From contig JADJBV010000001.1 in assembly GCA_016703535.1 (NCBI GenBank), positions 5,632,001 to 5,696,000 of the forward strand: a DNA stretch of 64,000 bases. Reading direction: 5' to 3'. The position numbers and the translations under genes were made by a program. The DNA comes from Deltaproteobacteria bacterium (lineage in GTDB: Bacteria > Myxococcota > Kuafuiibacteriia > Kuafuiibacteriales > Kuafuiibacteriaceae). Under the pieces are notes generated by a model. The model searched no databases. It saw only the letters and a program-made list of their open reading frames with translations, and was not told the origin of the DNA. Below are positions 40,030 to 48,589 of this stretch, piece by piece. Numbering within the stretch: the stretch's first letter is position 1; the number at the start of each line of letters is the position of its first letter.

Positions 40030-40989
40030 TCAGGTCGGGACCTCGACCGAATCGAGCAAGCCCGCGATCACTTGGTCCGGGGTGGTCCCGCTGATCTCGG
40101 CGGTGGGCGTCAACACCAGGCGATGCCGCCACACCGGTGCCGCCCAGGCTTTCACGTCGTCGGGCAACACGAAGGGTCGGCCCGCCAAGATCGCCTGGGC
40201 CTTGGCAGCCCGCAACAAGGCCAAGCCCGCCCGGGGTGAAACGCCGACCGCCACCGAGAGGTTCCGGCGAGTGGCCCTGGTCAGGCGCGTCACGTAGTCG
40301 AACAACTTGGGCGCGACCTCGACCCGTCGCACCACCGCCCGCAGCGACAACAAGGTGGCCACGTCGGCGACGCGCCGCAGGGTGGGGAGTTCACCGCCTT
40401 CGTCGTGGCCGTGGTGGCGCTCCAAGATCGACCGTTCGGCCTCTTCGCTCGGATAACCCAAGACCAACTTCATGCTGAAGCGATCCAGCTCGGCCTCGGG
40501 CAAGGGATAGGTGCCCTCTTGTTCAATCGGGTTTTGGGTGGCGAAGACCGTAAAGATCTCGGGCAAGGCGTGGCGGTGACCATCCACGGTGACCGATCGC
40601 TCCTGCATCGCCTCGAGGAGCGCGGCCTGGGTTTTGGCCGGCGCCCGGTTGATCTCGTCGCCCAGGACCAACTCGGTGAAGATCGGCCCGGGCCGAAAGA
40701 CCAGGTCGCCTTCCCTCAACACCACCGCGCCGGTGACGTCCGAGGGCATCAGGTCGGGCGTAAACTGGATCCGCCGAAAGCCGGTGTCGAGGGCCCCGGC
40801 CAAAGCCCGCACCAACAAGGTTTTGGCGACGCCCGGCACGCACTCGAGCAACACGTGGCCGCCGGTCAACAACGCCACCAAGGCGCCGTCCAAGGCGGCC
40901 CGTTGTCCGAGCACGAGGCCCTCGACCTCACTCCGAATCGCGTCGGCGACGGTGGCCAGCCGCGTCAGCTCACTCGCTTCGATGTTCAC
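40030..40989 (-). CDS. MoxR family AAA+ ATPase
   Basis: 319 residues from GTG 40989. Walker A variant ECVPGVAKTLLVRALA near residue 50, the MoxR signature RIQFTPDLMPSDVTG near 75, Walker B ELVLGDEINRAPAKTQAAL near 108, sensor 1 VFATQNPIEQEGTYPLPEAE near 140 and a C-terminal lid with VGVSPRAGLALLRAAKA. MoxR ATPases act as chaperones with VWA/DUF58 partners. Convergent with the unknown gene (15-base gap) and 33 bases downstream of the DUF4350 gene, all minus strand. Confidence 0.92.
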   Translation of the reverse strand: MNIEASELTRLATVADAIRSEVEGLVLGQRAALDGALVALLTGGHVLLECVPGVAKTLLVRALAGALDTGFRRIQFTPDLMPSDVTGAVVLREGDLVFRPGPIFTELVLGDEINRAPAKTQAALLEAMQERSVTVDGHRHALPEIFTVFATQNPIEQEGTYPLPEAELDRFSMKLVLGYPSEEAERSILERHHGHDEGGELPTLRRVADVATLLSLRAVVRRVEVAPKLFDYVTRLTRATRRNLSVAVGVSPRAGLALLRAAKAQAILAGRPFVLPDDVKAWAAPVWRHRLVLTPTAEISGTTPDQVIAGLLDSVEVPT

Positions 40990-41022
40990 CGTTGGCCTTA
41001 GTCCCAAGGGGCAGGCCCGGCG

Positions 41023-42402
41023 TCAAGCGGCGGGGCGGTGGGGCGAGGCGGCCTTGGCCTCGACTTGGACCCGCAGGGCTTGGAGCGCCCGGGCCCTCGC
41101 CACGAAGGCCCTCAGGTTGGGCACCGTCGGGTCGAACAGGGCCTGGAGTTCGGCCTCACTGCGCCCCAGGCGTTGAGCCAAAGCCACGCTCAGGGCTTCG
41201 GTGGACAGGGGCTGTCCCGGAGAGAGCAGTCGGCCCAGGTGACGTTGGCTCAGGGTGATCAAGGCCGCGGTTGCGCCGTTGAGATCGGCGGCCCGCAGCT
41301 GCAGCGTCGCCACCGCCTCGATCGCCTCGTGTTTGGCGCGCCGAGGCGGGAGCTCCTTCGGGACCGGTCGTCGCCGGGGCGGCGCCACCAAAACCACCCA
41401 AACCCCACCGATCAACGCCAGCTGGAGCAGAAGCCACTTGAGCCTGGTACCGGCCACCAAGCCGAAGATGTTCTGGGCGTCGGCCCGGCCGTGGCTCCAC
41501 TCCTCCAGGTGGATCACCCGGGCCCGGCCCTTCAGCGCCAAGGCGTCGAGCAAGGCGACCGCCACCCGGGCGTGGGTGGCCCGGCCGATGGCGCCGTTGT
41601 GGAGCAGCCGGGGTTCGGCCAACAACACCAGCCGACCTTTGCCCCGCTGGATCCCGACCACCAGCGGTTGCCGATCGGCCCAGAGCAAGACGCTGACGCT
41701 GCTGGTTTCGGTGATGGGGCCGAACACCCGAGGGCGGGTGAGCGCCAAGCGGGGTGACTCGCCCAAACCCAGGGCCAAAGGCCCGGTCAGCTCGGCCCCG
41801 AGGGTCGCGGTGCGGGTCCAGAGGCGCTCCTCCGAGAGCGGGAGGCCCAAAAAAGCGCCCAAACGCGAGGCGGGCCAGCTGTCGGTCTCATCCGGGCCAC
41901 CGGTGGGGCGGGGGCCCGGAACTGAGGAGGGGGTGGTGCTGGTGCGGACGGGCGCGTTTTGGCGGGCCCGAGCCTCCTCTTCGACGGCCCGGGCCACGCG
42001 GATCGCCCGGCCCGCTTCAGTGCCGAAGATCTGGGCCCGATCGTCACTTTCGGCGGAGCGATCCGGATCGGGTCCCAGGGTCAACACCGCGCCGTTGCCC
42101 GCCTCCACGAAACGGAGCAGTGGACGCGCGAAGGCCCCGTCCTCCCGGAACAAGAGCGGCCCGGGCTCCACCGCCACGAAGGCGGAACGCCCCAAGGCCG
42201 GCAGCCCTTCGACGCCGCGACCAAAACGTTGCACGTCCCATCCTTGGGCCTCGAGCAAGAGCCGAAAGGCCTTGTGCCCGATGCCGGTCACCGAGTCGCT
42301 GTTGCGGCCCACCGGGGTCCGGGGCCCAACCACCAGGTAGCCGAGCAGCAGCGGCAGCACGAACAACAAGAGCCCAAAACCAAGCGGTCGGAGGGCCTTC
42401 AC
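41023..42402 (-). CDS. DUF4350 domain membrane protein
   Basis: 459 residues from GTG 42402, whose codon overlaps the stop of the DUF4129 gene (GTGA). First membrane span at about residues 5-28 (PLGFGLLLFVLPLLLGYLVV); the DUF4350 domain (about 35-260) is marked by GIGHKAFRLLLEAQGWDV and LLRFVEAGNGAVLTLGPDP; a late span near 325-345 (WLLLQLALIGGVWVVLVA) precedes a basic cytoplasmic tail. DUF4350 proteins usually accompany MoxR and DUF58 partners. Role unknown. Confidence 0.82.
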   Translation of the reverse strand: MKALRPLGFGLLLFVLPLLLGYLVVGPRTPVGRNSDSVTGIGHKAFRLLLEAQGWDVQRFGRGVEGLPALGRSAFVAVEPGPLLFREDGAFARPLLRFVEAGNGAVLTLGPDPDRSAESDDRAQIFGTEAGRAIRVARAVEEEARARQNAPVRTSTTPSSVPGPRPTGGPDETDSWPASRLGAFLGLPLSEERLWTRTATLGAELTGPLALGLGESPRLALTRPRVFGPITETSSVSVLLWADRQPLVVGIQRGKGRLVLLAEPRLLHNGAIGRATHARVAVALLDALALKGRARVIHLEEWSHGRADAQNIFGLVAGTRLKWLLLQLALIGGVWVVLVAPPRRRPVPKELPPRRAKHEAIEAVATLQLRAADLNGATAALITLSQRHLGRLLSPGQPLSTEALSVALAQRLGRSEAELQALFDPTVPNLRAFVARARALQALRVQVEAKAASPHRPAA

Positions 42403-43019
42403 GCCGAACCTCCGAGGCCTTCGGCGTCGCGCCAGTCGGACTCCGAGAGGGTCGCGCCAGCGTACAGGCCCAACTCCAGGCGCCCCGCCACCCGCAACAG
42501 GCGCGCCCGATCCAGCCGGGGCCGAGGCGCCAACTCGGCCGCCAACTCGCGGTAAGTTCGGGCCCGCCGAAAACGTTCGGCGTCCTCGAGGCGCAGCAGC
42601 GTGCCTTCGGCCAAGGCCTCCTCGATGACCACCGCCCGAAACTGAAGGCGGACCGCCTCCAACCATCGGCCGGCCTGGGCCTCGGCCTGAGCCTGTCGCC
42701 GCAACAAGGCCGGATCACCCCGGAGGATTTCGGGGAGGCCGGGGCTGGAGAGTTGGGCGCTGCGCCTGCGCCAGCCGACGCCTCGGGCCCCCAGGCCGAT
42801 GGCGACGATCAAGACCCCAAGGCCCAACCCCAAGGTCAGCAAGAACACGCCCGGGTGTTCGCTCCGCAAGTTGCCGATCAAGGCATCGATCGCCGACAGG
42901 ATGGAGCGGAAGAGCTCGCCGATGACCTCGACCTCTCGGCCCTCGTCATCCAAGGCCCCGCGAAACTCTTCCCGGGCCAAGATCTCCTGGATGGTCCGAT
43001 CGATCTGTTCGGGAGGCAC
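42399..43019 (-). CDS. DUF4129 domain membrane protein
   Basis: 206 residues from GTG 43019, which directly follows the stop of the preceding gene. A charged N-terminus (IDRTIQEILAREEFRGAL) is followed by one membrane span at about 58-82 (VFLLTLGLGLGVLIVAIGLG) and a cytoplasmic helical DUF4129 region (LRRQAQAEAQAGRWLEAVRL, then TYRELAAEL). DUF4129 is a usual member of MoxR clusters. Coupled to both neighbours. Confidence 0.78.
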   Translation of the reverse strand: MPPEQIDRTIQEILAREEFRGALDDEGREVEVIGELFRSILSAIDALIGNLRSEHPGVFLLTLGLGLGVLIVAIGLGARGVGWRRRSAQLSSPGLPEILRGDPALLRRQAQAEAQAGRWLEAVRLQFRAVVIEEALAEGTLLRLEDAERFRRARTYRELAAELAPRPRLDRARLLRVAGRLELGLYAGATLSESDWRDAEGLGGSA

Positions 43020-43973
43020 TCACTCCTCCCCGAGCTTCGCCGCTTGGTGGGCCAGATCGAAGCCCTCGGCTTCGCAGCGGGCCGAAAAATAGAAGAGGGT
43101 CCAGCAAACGCTGGTGTAGAGGCCCGAGAGGGCGCCGGCCACCTGTCCGAACACCTGGCTGATCATTTGGCTGCGGATCAGCTGGGGCAAGAGGGCCCGG
43201 ATCTCCCCCAGGTCTTTGCCCTCAAAGGCCGGGGTGGGCACGGCGATCGACAAGATCCCGCCGACCATCAAGCCGATGGCGGTCAAGATCGACAGCAGCG
43301 CCAACGCTGAGCCGTAGCGGCCCTTCATCAGGACCACCGAACGGGCCAGGGCCAAAGCGACGGTGGTGTCCTCGATGGCCAAAACCGCCCCGGCCAAGGC
43401 GTAGCGGAGGTAGACAAAGGTCGCGAAGGCCACCCCTCCCAAGCCAAAGACGCCGCCCGCCAACACCAGGAGCACCGCGCCGATCAGGTTTTCGGAGCCG
43501 CCCCCGATCACCAACGCCGCGGCCGCCACCACGGTTGCGGTCGGAAGGGCGAAGGCCAATACCAACAGCAGGGTGAGGAACAAGCCGAGGCCGAAGGAAC
43601 GGAGGAAGAGCCGGCGGGCGTGGGTCAGGAGCCCGGAGACGGTGGCCGCGCCTTCGTCGAGGTAACTTTGGGCCGCACCTTTGGTGAGGGCCACCTGGGT
43701 GATGGCGCCCAACAAGACCTGGAGCGCCAAAAAACCGAAGAAGAAGCCGACGGTGCCGATGACCAGTGATGGGAGCTGGGGCTCGAGTTCCCCTTCGAGC
43801 AGGCCGGTCAGCCAGCGACCGGCGGCGTGGACCGCCAAGGCCGCCAGGGCCAATGAAGGCGCATACACCAGGGCTTGAAAGACGATCAGCCGGGAAAAGG
43901 TGGCCTTTAGGAGCTGGAAGGCTTCGTCGAGCAGCTCACCCAGCCGGAGCCGTCGGACCACAAAACGACTCAA
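43020..43973 (-). CDS. Multi-span membrane protein, head of the MoxR cluster
   Basis: 317 residues. Start TTG 43973 is supported by AGGA six bases upstream; GTG 43961 is also in frame. Six or so membrane spans, for example LIVFQALVYAPSLALAALAV, FFFGFLALQVLLGAITQVAL and FLTLLLVLAFALPTATVVAA. The conserved-looking LRLGELLDEAFQLLKATF at the N-terminus resembles the uncharacterised integral membrane proteins placed first in MoxR/DUF4129 clusters. Transcribed with DUF4129, DUF4350 and MoxR. Confidence 0.7.
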   Translation of the reverse strand: MSRFVVRRLRLGELLDEAFQLLKATFSRLIVFQALVYAPSLALAALAVHAAGRWLTGLLEGELEPQLPSLVIGTVGFFFGFLALQVLLGAITQVALTKGAAQSYLDEGAATVSGLLTHARRLFLRSFGLGLFLTLLLVLAFALPTATVVAAAALVIGGGSENLIGAVLLVLAGGVFGLGGVAFATFVYLRYALAGAVLAIEDTTVALALARSVVLMKGRYGSALALLSILTAIGLMVGGILSIAVPTPAFEGKDLGEIRALLPQLIRSQMISQVFGQVAGALSGLYTSVCWTLFYFSARCEAEGFDLAHQAAKLGEE

Positions 43974-44068
43974 AGGGATCCTGGATGGACCCCCTGGCCC
44001 ACGGCCAAGGGGCGTCCAACCCAGGGAGCATCATCAAAAGTGGCCCGGCAAGCAACAGGCGGCGAAGC

Positions 44069-47000
44069 CTAGGGCAAGCAGACCGACCCGTATTGGACCT
44101 CGATGGTGGCGCCCGGAGGCGGCGGCGTGCCGCTGAAGGTCAAAGTGTTGGAAGCGACATCAAAGGTCCAGCCATTGGCCCCACCTTGGGGGACCACCGT
44201 GCCATTGACCCGCACCACGATGGTGGACGGATCCGCGGGACGTGAGAGGCCCCAACCGGTCCGGAGCGCAAACACGCCGAGGCCAATGTTGTTGAGCAGC
44301 GCGGTCCAAGAGGCGGTGCAGACCGACTCGTATTGGCCGTTCAGCGCCATCACCGCGCTCATGTAGCGCTGGCCGGCTTCCGCGGTCGCGCAGCCGTTGG
44401 GCACGTCGCCGGCGATGGCCGAGACGCTGACCAGCTGCGGGTTGGCGAAGCCTTTTACGTTCCGGAAGAAGTCGATGTAGAGGTTCACCGAACCGGGCGA
44501 CTGGTCTTCTTCGTCGGAGACCATGATCACCGCCAGCCGGGCGTCGGGCCGCAGGAAGCCGGCGTTGTCCGCCGTGATGTTGGGGACGTCCAAGGCCAAG
44601 CGGGCCGCTTGCAGGCCAGCTTCGGCCTCGTCCGAGCCGCCCGGGTTGGGGCGGGTGTTGCCCGGCGGGTTGGTCACGTTGGCCGCACACTGGAAGGCCG
44701 CCACCTTGTTGGGCGTGCCGGGGGTGATGATCTTCGGGTAGCCGGTGCAGGACCACAACTTGCCCGAGACCGCGTCGTTGATCTCGGTGGTGGTCACGCC
44801 AACCTGGTAGTCGACGCCCAAGCTGTCGGCGAAGCCGATGAAGGACGCGAAGTTGTTGGCCAGCTGGCTCTGCTCTTCGCTCATCGAACCCGAGTCGTCG
44901 ACCACCCAGAGGATGTCGACCTTGTTGTCCACCAGCTGCTGGAAGATGTCGGTCTGTTGGGAGTTGGTGGTCCCGTTGCCGCTCAGCGGCACGGTCAACG
45001 GCGAGCCCATGCCGCCTGGGTTGGTGACCGTGTTGTCGATGACCAACAGGCCTTGGTGACCGCCCGGGTTGGCGCGACTCGGGAAGAAGCGCAGACGAAC
45101 CTCCACCGACTCACCGGGCTGCACCATGGTGTTGTACGGCGCCGGCACGTTGTTGCCGTTTTGGCGCACGCCGGTGATCAAGAAGACCGGATCGGAGGTG
45201 GCGTCGATGGCCAAGGAGTTGAGGCCCAAAGCGCCGGTGCCCGAGTTGTAGATGTTGAGGGACCGCTCCACCGATCCGCAGGAGCTGCGGTTGTCGGGGG
45301 CTTGGGGCCGCTCCCAGGTGACGGTGCCAAAGTCCAAGCTGCCGGGCAAAACGTCGATGGTCGGGACCGTGGGCTGGGCGTTGATCGAGATGTCCCACAT
45401 CGGCTGAGCGAGGCCCGGTCCAGCCAAGGTGAACTCTACGTAGTTGCGGAGGCCGCCGTAGAGGCCAAGCAAGTTGCCCGCAGCGCCGGTGGGCGCAAAC
45501 CGAACCGAGATGGTGGTCGCGCCGCCGGGAGGGATCGCGTAGGGCACGGTGCCGCCCGGGGTCGCGGTGAACTGGGTCGGGGCCTCGGTCACCAAACGCA
45601 TGCTCTGCAGGGTGCAGTCGGTGTTGCCGACGTTGTCGATGCGGATGGCCAGGGTCTTGTCGTAGCCGATGTTGACGGCACCAAACTGGAGCCGTCCGTC
45701 CCGCATGGTCAACGGCGAGTCGTTGCCCATGGGTGCGACCCGGATCGCGCAGCTCGGAGTGCCGCCGCCGGTGGCGTCGAGTTGTACGGTGGTGTTCGCT
45801 CCCGCGCCGACCTCATCCGAGGTGACCACGAAGGAAGAGCTGAACGGCATGACCGGGCCCGCCGGCGGCGCGAAGCGGATGTTCAGCGGCACGCTGGCGC
45901 CGGCGGCGATCGCGAAGGGGGTGGCCGGCTTGGCGACGATCGAGAAGCTGTTGTTGGGATCGGTGATGTTGGTGACGTTGCAGACCTTGGCGCCGTTGTT
46001 GACCAACAAGACGCCGCGATCGGCCTGAGAGCCACCCGCGACGGTCCCGAAGCTGACCGCGGTTGGGACCACCTCCATGTCGCAGGTCGCGGCCTGACCG
46101 ACCAAAGGCAACCAGAAGGGCGTGGGCGCGCCGGCGATGCCGTACCGCAGACCACCGCGATGAACGCCCGCGCCGGTGGGGGTGTAGCTGATGATCCCCT
46201 CGGCGAAGGCGCCCGGCGCCAGCTGGCCGATCGGGAAGGCGGTGGAGATGGTGAACTCAGGCCCAGTGACGAAGGGGTTGTTGACGTTGGTCTCCAACGT
46301 CGCCTCGCTGAGATCGACCGCCAAGGTGCCGCAGGACTCGATCCGCACGGCCCGGGTTGCGGTCACGCCGACGTCCGCCAAGCCAAAGTCCACGATGGTG
46401 GCGGGGGTGCAGGTGTTGCTGGCGGCGTCCGGCAAACACACGCACAGCGCCGGGCCCGCGCCGCGGCCGTTGATGGGTACCACCACGTTGCCGGCGGTGG
46501 CGTCACCCGAAACGATGGTGATGTTGCCGGTGTCGACGCCGCCGTCGCCGGGGCGGTAACGAACGTTGACGGTATAGGTCTCACCCGGCTTGAGCACCAG
46601 GCACTGCTGGATCGGCGCGCAGTCTTCGACGCCATCGGGGACCGCGGTCGCCTCGGGGGCGCAGAACTCGAGGGAAGAGGACTCGAGCCGCACCGAACGA
46701 AGATCCAGATCGCCCTCACCCACGTTCTTGATCACCAAAGATTGGGCACCTTCTTCGCCCAAGCTGACGTCGGCGAAGTCGATGGCCGCGTTGGCGTCAC
46801 AGTTGGTCCCGGTGCAGACCTGGAGCTTGCCGCGCCCGGCGGACAAGGCGAAGCGGACCTCAGAGCGATCCGGATCGTCGGTCTTCACCACCAACTCGAC
46901 CAAGTCAGGTTCGGCGTCGTTGGACGCGTAGCGGACCTTGATCACCGCACCCGGCGGCGCGTTGTCGTCGTTGTTGGCGAGGATCTGAATGGGCAAGGTC

Positions 47001-47347
47001 GCCGGCATGCCCTGGGCGTCGAGGACCTCGAGCGTAAACTCGGGGTCACTGGCCGAGAGGGCCACCTCGCTGATCTTGAGGGGCGCGGTTCCCACCGAGC
47101 GGATGAAGAACTCCCGCTCACCGACCGAACCGAAGTCGGTCGAGGCGACCAACCCGCTGCTCTCATAGTCGTCGGGGATCCGCCGAGAGATCTCGAGCTT
47201 GGAGCAGGAATCGATCTCGATGAACGACATGCGCATCACCACCGAAGCCCGGTCGATGACGCCATCTTCGCAGTTGCAGTTCGGGAGGAGCCCGCTGGCC
47301 CCAAGCCCTACGAGGAGCAGAGTCGACAGCCTGTTGTTAGTCCGCAT
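44069..47347 (-). CDS. Large surface protein: choice-of-anchor repeats plus VWA domain
   Basis: 1092 residues with an N-terminal signal peptide (RLSTLLLVGLGASGLLPNC; a poor lipobox, so lipidation is uncertain). Residues about 45-790 consist of six or so Ig-like choice-of-anchor (ASPM/HYDIN-type) repeats, recognisable from recurring DFGSV, DFADVSLGE, DFGLADVGV, SFGTVAGGS, QFGAVNIGY and DFGTVTWER. A VWA domain follows at about 810-1010, with the MIDAS motif VVDDSGSMSEEQ near 817 and IMVSDEEDQSPG. Adhesive or regulatory metal binding is likely. Divergent from the M23 lipoprotein. Confidence 0.85.
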   Translation of the reverse strand: MRTNNRLSTLLLVGLGASGLLPNCNCEDGVIDRASVVMRMSFIEIDSCSKLEISRRIPDDYESSGLVASTDFGSVGEREFFIRSVGTAPLKISEVALSASDPEFTLEVLDAQGMPATLPIQILANNDDNAPPGAVIKVRYASNDAEPDLVELVVKTDDPDRSEVRFALSAGRGKLQVCTGTNCDANAAIDFADVSLGEEGAQSLVIKNVGEGDLDLRSVRLESSSLEFCAPEATAVPDGVEDCAPIQQCLVLKPGETYTVNVRYRPGDGGVDTGNITIVSGDATAGNVVVPINGRGAGPALCVCLPDAASNTCTPATIVDFGLADVGVTATRAVRIESCGTLAVDLSEATLETNVNNPFVTGPEFTISTAFPIGQLAPGAFAEGIISYTPTGAGVHRGGLRYGIAGAPTPFWLPLVGQAATCDMEVVPTAVSFGTVAGGSQADRGVLLVNNGAKVCNVTNITDPNNSFSIVAKPATPFAIAAGASVPLNIRFAPPAGPVMPFSSSFVVTSDEVGAGANTTVQLDATGGGTPSCAIRVAPMGNDSPLTMRDGRLQFGAVNIGYDKTLAIRIDNVGNTDCTLQSMRLVTEAPTQFTATPGGTVPYAIPPGGATTISVRFAPTGAAGNLLGLYGGLRNYVEFTLAGPGLAQPMWDISINAQPTVPTIDVLPGSLDFGTVTWERPQAPDNRSSCGSVERSLNIYNSGTGALGLNSLAIDATSDPVFLITGVRQNGNNVPAPYNTMVQPGESVEVRLRFFPSRANPGGHQGLLVIDNTVTNPGGMGSPLTVPLSGNGTTNSQQTDIFQQLVDNKVDILWVVDDSGSMSEEQSQLANNFASFIGFADSLGVDYQVGVTTTEINDAVSGKLWSCTGYPKIITPGTPNKVAAFQCAANVTNPPGNTRPNPGGSDEAEAGLQAARLALDVPNITADNAGFLRPDARLAVIMVSDEEDQSPGSVNLYIDFFRNVKGFANPQLVSVSAIAGDVPNGCATAEAGQRYMSAVMALNGQYESVCTASWTALLNNIGLGVFALRTGWGLSRPADPSTIVVRVNGTVVPQGGANGWTFDVASNTLTFSGTPPPPGATIEVQYGSVCLP

Positions 47348-47493
47348 ATGTGAGGTCCGGCGTGCACCCTAAGGGCCCAAACCAAGCGTCAGAATACGAT
47401 CTTGGGCGCATCCCACCCTGGTCGGTAAGCACCCACATGGGACCTCCAGTCATGGGCTACACCTTTGCCTCGAAAATGGGCCAGACTCTCTCC

Positions 47494-48465
47494 ATGCGCC
47501 GGTGGTGGATCGGGGTGGCCCTCTGGGGGATCACAACTGCCTGCGCCGGCCCTCGCTCGGGGACCACCTGGGAGCAGGATCAGGCCGAGGGGATCGGCGC
47601 CGCTTCTCGCTCGAGCATGCGGGCCAGTCGCCTGCCACCCCGACAGGCGGTCAGCATCAGCGCTGACCAACCCTCCGAAAACTACGCCGCCCTGGCCACC
47701 GAGCTGGAGCTCGCCATCCTTCGGTTCACGACCCTGCGCCGGACCCTCTCGGCCGAACAGGCGCCCAGCGATCCTCCAGTCTGGACCGAGGCCATGCGCT
47801 CGACCTGGAGCCAGCTCCTGGTCACCTTGGATGCCGGCCTCTCCCGCCCGCCTGGGGTGTTGCCGAAGCGCCTGTTGATCCAGGCCCGAGTCACCCTGGA
47901 CGTAGAGCTGGAGACCACCGCCCGTCGTTATGGTCCAGCGCCCGAGGTGATCAAGAGCGGCGTGACCCAGGTGTTCGTACGCGTGGCCCAACACATGCGG
48001 GCCCAACGTCGTCACCAAATTCCAGAACGGCGCAGCACCGCTGAGCTGGCGATGATCTGGCCGGTGTCGCCGCTGATCTTGACCTCGCCCTTTGGCTATC
48101 GCCGCGATCCGATCTTGGGAGAAAGTGAGGTGCGCTTCCACGCCGGCGTCGACCTGGGCGGATCGAACGGAGATCTGGTGGCGGCGGCGGCGCCCGGTCG
48201 AGTGGTCAGCGCCAGCTGGTTGGGCGGTCATGGACGAACCGTGGTGGTGCAACATGCCGGCGGCTACAGCACGATCTATGCCCACCTCCGCGACATGCTC
48301 GTGAAACCGGGGATGAGCGTCGAGACCGGCACACCACTAGGGCTGATGGGATCGAGCGGACGTTCCACAGGTCCCCATCTTCACTTCGAAGTTCGCCACG
48401 GCGGCTTGCCCCTCGATCCGCTGGAGGCCATCAGCCTCGAGGCCTCCCGCTTCGCGCAAAACTAA
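47494..48465 (+). CDS. M23 (LytM-type) peptidase lipoprotein
   Basis: 323 residues from ATG 47494. Signal and lipobox MRRWWIGVALWGITTAC (Cys residue 17). A helical region (about 40-190) precedes the M23 domain: PLILTSPFGYRRDPILGE, FHAGVDLGG with the first zinc His and Asp near residue 215, and GPHLHFEVRHGG with the HxH near 295. All zinc ligands (H, D, H) are present, so it may be a true endopeptidase that cuts peptidoglycan cross-links. A longer frame from 47350 is not supported by a signal. The comM operators begin ten bases after its stop. Confidence 0.88.
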   Translation: MRRWWIGVALWGITTACAGPRSGTTWEQDQAEGIGAASRSSMRASRLPPRQAVSISADQPSENYAALATELELAILRFTTLRRTLSAEQAPSDPPVWTEAMRSTWSQLLVTLDAGLSRPPGVLPKRLLIQARVTLDVELETTARRYGPAPEVIKSGVTQVFVRVAQHMRAQRRHQIPERRSTAELAMIWPVSPLILTSPFGYRRDPILGESEVRFHAGVDLGGSNGDLVAAAAPGRVVSASWLGGHGRTVVVQHAGGYSTIYAHLRDMLVKPGMSVETGTPLGLMGSSGRSTGPHLHFEVRHGGLPLDPLEAISLEASRFAQN

Positions 48466-48474
48466 AGCGGATTC

Positions 48475-48529
48475 GTCCGAATTTCGCAGGCGTCCGTCCG
48501 GAATTCGGACGCGCGTCCGAAATTCGGAC
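48475..48529. promoter_or_regulatory. Three phased palindromes upstream of comM
   Basis: Sites: 48475-48489 GTCCGAATTTCGCAG (imperfect), 48496-48510 GTCCGGAATTCGGAC and 48515-48529 GTCCGAAATTCGGAC (nearly perfect). Centres lie 21 and 19 bp apart, about two helical turns each. The block of about 58 bp (48474-48531) is repeated upstream of recA (54335-54392) with only three differences. Likely binding sites for a dimeric activator or repressor. Confidence 0.75.
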
Positions 48530-48560
48530 GATCCAATCTACTCCCGCGGCCGCTCCCGCT

Positions 48561-48575
48561 TGGCACGGCGGCTGC
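48561..48575 (+). promoter_or_regulatory. Sigma-54-like -24/-12 promoter of comM
   Basis: TGGCACG-GCGG-CTGC matches the sigma-54 consensus TGGCAC(G)-N4-TTGC except for C at the first base of the -12 part. GG and GC dinucleotides have the required 10-bp spacing. Predicted transcription start near 48587 means that the gene must begin at or after GTG 48590, and the TTG at 48560 cannot be its start. Confidence 0.6.
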
Positions 48576-48589
48576 TCTTACGTGGCGGC

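Noticed and set aside
44333..47353. A 1006-codon plus-strand open frame opposite the large VWA protein
   Set aside because: It lies entirely antisense to a gene with clear VWA and repeat domains, has an odd composition rich in Gly, Val and Arg, and is the kind of shadow frame expected in G+C-rich DNA.
48560..48589. TTG 48560 as the comM start
   Set aside because: It lies inside the sigma-54-like promoter element; the family N-terminus begins near 48590-48602.
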